From positions 1 to 64,000 of the forward strand of contig JAFZPZ010000089.1 in NCBI GenBank assembly GCA_017552435.1: a DNA stretch of 64,000 bases. Reading direction: 5' to 3'. The DNA is from Bacteroidaceae bacterium. Its GTDB lineage: Bacteria; Bacteroidota; Bacteroidia; Bacteroidales; Bacteroidaceae. The notes below the pieces were generated by a model, which saw only the letters and a list, made by a program, of their open reading frames with translations, had not been told where the DNA came from and ran no database searches. Position 1 is the first letter of the stretch, and each line of letters begins with the position of its first letter. The position numbers and the translations under genes were made by a program. Below, one piece after another: positions 61,801-64,000 of the stretch.

Positions 61801-62234
61801 ACGAGCGAGCCACCATCGGTCCCACCGAGCCTGCAGCAGCCATGTATTACAATGATGCCAAGCCCGACAAGATATTCTATGCCGCACTGGCCTACCGGAA
61901 ATTAGGCGAGAACGACAAGGCCAACAGCCTCTGTTACAAGCTCCTGAACTACGGAGAGAAGCACATCTTTGACCAGGTGCGTATGGATTACTTTGCCGTC
62001 TCTCTGCCCGACCTCCTCATCTGGGATGGTGACTTGCAACAGAAAAATACCACCCACTGCCAATTGATGATGGCCCTGGGGCACCTCGGTTTGGCACAGG
62101 CTGGCGGCCCCGATTCCGATATGCACTTCGAGCGGGGAATGAAATTCCTCGAAGAGGTAGAGGCCGGGGACAGTAATCACCCTGTTCCGCCAGCCTTGCG
62201 TTCACTGCTCCCACTCTGCAAACCGGCCGATTAG
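58833..62234 (+). CDS. DUF5107 and tetratricopeptide-repeat protein
   Basis: A 1133-aa protein. Residues 1-340 fit DUF5107, a domain of sugar-related fold (NEYIKVMILPELGGRVQMAYDK and GIEFNWPQHHRPSTF). The rest is mostly TPR helices, e.g. ALDYYEEALRRDPNDVRCLNQMG, ALEELERCLISNVHNHQARAMK and LAVENWELSAKRDPQFPTVWRC. No signal peptide. Residues 923-937 (SEGSEASYGPEGSEP) are encoded by a duplicated cagaaggctcagag repeat. DUF5107 proteins commonly lie beside transporters and may be sugar-binding or mutarotase-like; here the partner is the MFS porter. Confidence 0.82.
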   Translation: MVKAWREHVVIPTYKAGKPEKNPIFLENRVYQGSSGVVYPYPVIESIADEKTDETYLAVWLENEYIKVMILPELGGRVQMAYDKVKQRHFVYYNHVIKPALVGLAGPWISGGIEFNWPQHHRPSTFLPVDHTIEEEEDGGVTVWCNEMERMFHQKGLVGFTLRPGCAYLEIRGRLSNRTPLPQTFLWWANPAVEVNDAYQSVFPPDVNAVFDHGKRAVSSFPIATGTYYKMDYSAGVDISNYKNIKVPTSYMAVNSKYDFEGGYENDTQGGMLHVASHHFSPGKKQWTWGNGDFGRAWDRNLTDSVSDGSAVGITRPGFRPYIELMAGVYTENQPDFTWLMPYEEKQFTQYFMPYRELGIVKQASKDFIFNIEKTDGGVCFKVLATSRQEARIILKSDDGTIYYNKVVTLSPEEVLTETVACPEISLSELTLDILKTFAYGELSVLQWHAEPDEVRPIPDSAEAALPPVECKTVDQLYLTGLHLEQYRHATWSALDYYEEALRRDPNDVRCLNQMGLWFLRRGRFDKAEHYLRRAVRIWQKRNPNPYDGEPIFNLALCLKYQLRIREAYELFWKATWNKAWADAGYFEAACISIAEKRFEDALEELERCLISNVHNHQARAMKAVVLRKLGRREEALAWIQESYKIDPFNYVCMMEEHLLTSSRDVLERMINLMNSSAKNYHETALDYLQAGLHDEARQVLLMATQPEVEASPLTYYYMAAASPAGQASEWLEKAAQADPTCCFPNRLEDIGILQSAITLNKQDARAPFYLGCLYYDKRQYDLAVENWELSAKRDPQFPTVWRCLALAAYNKQGLKEKAVQLMERAFHLDETDARILMELDQLYKVMQRPHEERLAFLQQYPALIRQRDDLVLEKITLLNQVGRYEEAMEKLDAHQFHPWEGGEGKVPAQYQISRVEQAKHLLSEGSEASYGPEGSEPTAQALRLLNECLEYPHHLGEGKLYGAQENDFYYLLGLAYDAQEKAVEARTCYERATIGPTEPAAAMYYNDAKPDKIFYAALAYRKLGENDKANSLCYKLLNYGEKHIFDQVRMDYFAVSLPDLLIWDGDLQQKNTTHCQLMMALGHLGLAQAGGPDSDMHFERGMKFLEEVEAGDSNHPVPPALRSLLPLCKPAD

Positions 62235-62279
62235 CTTATTTTTACCATGAGTTTTCTGACATTTTTATATAATTTTTCT

Positions 62280-62328
62280 TATTTTTGTGCCATTAAATAA
62301 TATAAAACAACAATAGGGGCGGTCCCCT
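62280..62328 (+). promoter_or_regulatory. Promoter and leader of the GLUG-repeat surface gene
   Basis: TATTTTTG at 62280-62287 is a -7 match without a good -33. A small GC hairpin, AGGGG/CCCCT near 62315-62328, lies in the leader. Confidence 0.5.
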
Positions 62329-62338
62329 ACCCTTTTAC

Positions 62339-64000
62339 ATGATGAAGATGAAGAAATTAGTATTCTTATTGTTGAGTCTGACTATATCCTTGAACACGAG
62401 TGCATTAACTCTCGAGCCATACGTGGCTACCTATAAATCTATAGTACGAACAATTGGCGATGGCGGCAGCCAGGTGCGCGTCGGTACCGATGGCGACTCG
62501 CTGGTGATTGCCGACCTCGTACTTGCAAACTCAGTCATCAAGGCTGGCATGAACGCTGGGAAACTGAGCATCCCCAATTGGTACTCGGTTGGAAGAGTCG
62601 ATGGTGTGGGCAACGTTGCCTTTGTCGCACTCAACGTAAAAAACAGCACTGTCTATGTTGATAGTACGGCCACAGCCATCACCGGCACTATTGCCGACGA
62701 CGGGACAATTGTGCTCGACGGCATGTTCGGCTTTTTCACCACCGAGGCCGAGACCGCATCCTATTATTATGTGGGCCGAGAATGCGTCATCCAGAAGGGT
62801 AATGCTACCATGACAATGAATTATTATGGCACCGACGTGTCGTTTGCCATCATTGCCAAGCAGCACGACGGCGTGATGACGCTGACTAACTTCGGCAACA
62901 CGGGTCTCACCTTCGATGCCCCACTCACCGCAGACCGCGAGATTGCTATCGGTGGCGGCAAGTTTGCGCGAATCAAGCCGGCCGCTTCGGTACTCGACTT
63001 CATGGTGATGGGCGTGAGTCGCTACACGACCAATGCCGACGGTACCTACAAGCCTATCATCTTCAACAGCTCACTCAAAGCGGAAGCCGAGGGCGACAAG
63101 GCTGTCACTTGGGGAATGTGGTGCGGCACCAATTCGTCGGGTGTCTATATCGTTGGCCCGTATATGAGCGGGCGCATCGACTTCACCGAAGATGTCATCT
63201 ATCCTACAGCTCCCGATTTGGCAGGACTGGCCGGAACGGGTACCGAGGATGCTCCGTACATCATCGACACAACCGAAGACTGGCTGACGGTAGCAGCCAA
63301 TGTGGCGGCAGGCAACACCCATCTGGGACACCACTTCAAGGTGACGGCTGACTTGGACTTCACGGGTCTGGACTTCGCTCCCATTGGCGAGGCTGTGGGT
63401 ATGCGCGGCACCATCGACGGACAGATGCACACCATTACAGTGAGCGATGCCAAGGGTACGTCGCCGCGTGGTCTGATTGGCCGATTGGGTGACAACGGAG
63501 TGGTCCGCAACCTGAATGCGGCAGGCAGCTACGACTTTGGCACCTCTACAAATGTCGGCGGCATCGTGGGTCTCGCAGGTACAAACACTCTGGTCGAGAA
63601 CTGCACCAATCGTGCCGACATCACGACCTCCGGGCAGGGCATCGGCGGTGTGCTGGGACATGGTAACAGCGGCACCGTCATGCGTAACTGCAAGAACCTG
63701 GGTAAAATCCACTATACGGGCAACAATGGCAGTGTCTGGCTGGCCGGAGTCGTGGGCTATGCCACCAACATGTCGCTCTATGACTGCGGTAACGAGGGCA
63801 AGTTTGTCATCGACAAGCCTAATGAGGCTGGCTGCATCGGTGGCGTAATGTCCTACACCATATTCATGGACGAAGTCATCAATTGCTACAACACAGCCGA
63901 TATCAACGCCGGGCAGTACATCAGCGGCGTACAGGCCTATTGCGCCCAGTCGGGACTGGGATGGACGCTGTACAAGGGTTGCTACAACACGGGCAACATC
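62339..64000 (+). CDS. Large secreted protein with GLUG-like repeats, 3' end outside the window
   Basis: 554 codons are visible. Signal peptide KKLVFLLLSLTISLNTSA. Residues 20-280 are a beta-rich domain of unknown type. From about 295 a signature appears: GTGTEDAPYIIDTTEDWLTVAANV, then HHFKVTADLDFTGLDFAPIG and MRGTIDGQMHTITV, which is the start of GLUG-type adhesin domains, followed by repeated NVGGIVGLAG and IGGVLGHGNSGTVMRNCKN units, each about 35-40 residues. Such repeats build long right-handed beta-helices in Bacteroidetes surface proteins. The start at 62339 has two further ATGs just downstream. Confidence 0.8.
   Translation, partial: MMKMKKLVFLLLSLTISLNTSALTLEPYVATYKSIVRTIGDGGSQVRVGTDGDSLVIADLVLANSVIKAGMNAGKLSIPNWYSVGRVDGVGNVAFVALNVKNSTVYVDSTATAITGTIADDGTIVLDGMFGFFTTEAETASYYYVGRECVIQKGNATMTMNYYGTDVSFAIIAKQHDGVMTLTNFGNTGLTFDAPLTADREIAIGGGKFARIKPAASVLDFMVMGVSRYTTNADGTYKPIIFNSSLKAEAEGDKAVTWGMWCGTNSSGVYIVGPYMSGRIDFTEDVIYPTAPDLAGLAGTGTEDAPYIIDTTEDWLTVAANVAAGNTHLGHHFKVTADLDFTGLDFAPIGEAVGMRGTIDGQMHTITVSDAKGTSPRGLIGRLGDNGVVRNLNAAGSYDFGTSTNVGGIVGLAGTNTLVENCTNRADITTSGQGIGGVLGHGNSGTVMRNCKNLGKIHYTGNNGSVWLAGVVGYATNMSLYDCGNEGKFVIDKPNEAGCIGGVMSYTIFMDEVINCYNTADINAGQYISGVQAYCAQSGLGWTLYKGCYNTGNI

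Noticed and set aside
1-64000. tRNA, rRNA or known riboswitch genes
   Set aside because: I saw no cloverleaf, rRNA segment or recognised riboswitch core; a covariance-model search would be needed to exclude small RNAs.

Overview
The window looks like a chromosomal segment of a Bacteroidales bacterium, most likely Prevotella or a close relative. The evidence is the Bacteroidetes promoter consensus (TTTG, about 19-20 nt, TAnnTTTG) before many genes, a BspA-like leucine-rich-repeat protein, short C-terminal sorting-like tags on several secreted proteins, a serine palmitoyltransferase, a MmeI-type fused restriction-modification enzyme, and a set of polysaccharide-degrading enzymes. I see no rRNA, tRNA or CRISPR array.

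Layout. 1-8400 is an accessory module: a fused type IIL (MmeI-like) restriction-modification enzyme, a translationally coupled unknown 480-aa protein, and a three-gene primase/helicase cassette. Copies of one 27-bp repeat lie at both ends. 8500-9130 is a RelE/ParE-type toxin-antitoxin pair. 9300-15050 holds a nitroreductase and a divergent Na+ symporter / bifunctional proline catabolic enzyme pair. 15080-21100 is a secreted glycoside-hydrolase and surface-protein neighbourhood (GxGYxYP protein, GH2, SDR, ThuA-like, outer-membrane barrel). 21400-27100 is a repeat-rich accessory stretch: a small lipoprotein, an orphan antitoxin with the 3' end of a deleted PIN toxin, an intact PIN toxin-antitoxin pair, a BspA-like protein, a 48-aa peptide, five tandem 41-bp repeats and a DUF6261-like protein. 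27300-30000 has an M64 peptidase and a GH43. 30100-35150 is housekeeping (rarA, purT) plus a divergent lipid-kinase / serine palmitoyltransferase pair. 35300-39800 has an oxidoreductase, a serine-type sulfatase and a GH99/71-like protein. 39800-50000 is mainly core: typA, a fasciclin lipoprotein, the leftward run crp-hpt-adk-obgE-pgeF-M23, and lepA. 50000-64000 has a glycosyltransferase, GH127, AraC-type protein, Omp28-like and other secreted proteins, an MFS sugar porter with a DUF5107/TPR protein, and the start of a large GLUG-repeat-like surface protein that runs off the window.

Two themes stand out. First, intergenic-type repeats (attgaacatt-like, CCTCCCC/GGGGAGG-like) sit in frame inside several otherwise normal coding genes. 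Second, some promoters share sequence well beyond the -33/-7 boxes; one 43-nt block is identical upstream of two unrelated antitoxin genes. The strongest candidate for an undescribed system is the 331-8373 module: an MmeI-like enzyme with an unknown coupled partner beside a primase-helicase cassette, bracketed by inverted repeats.
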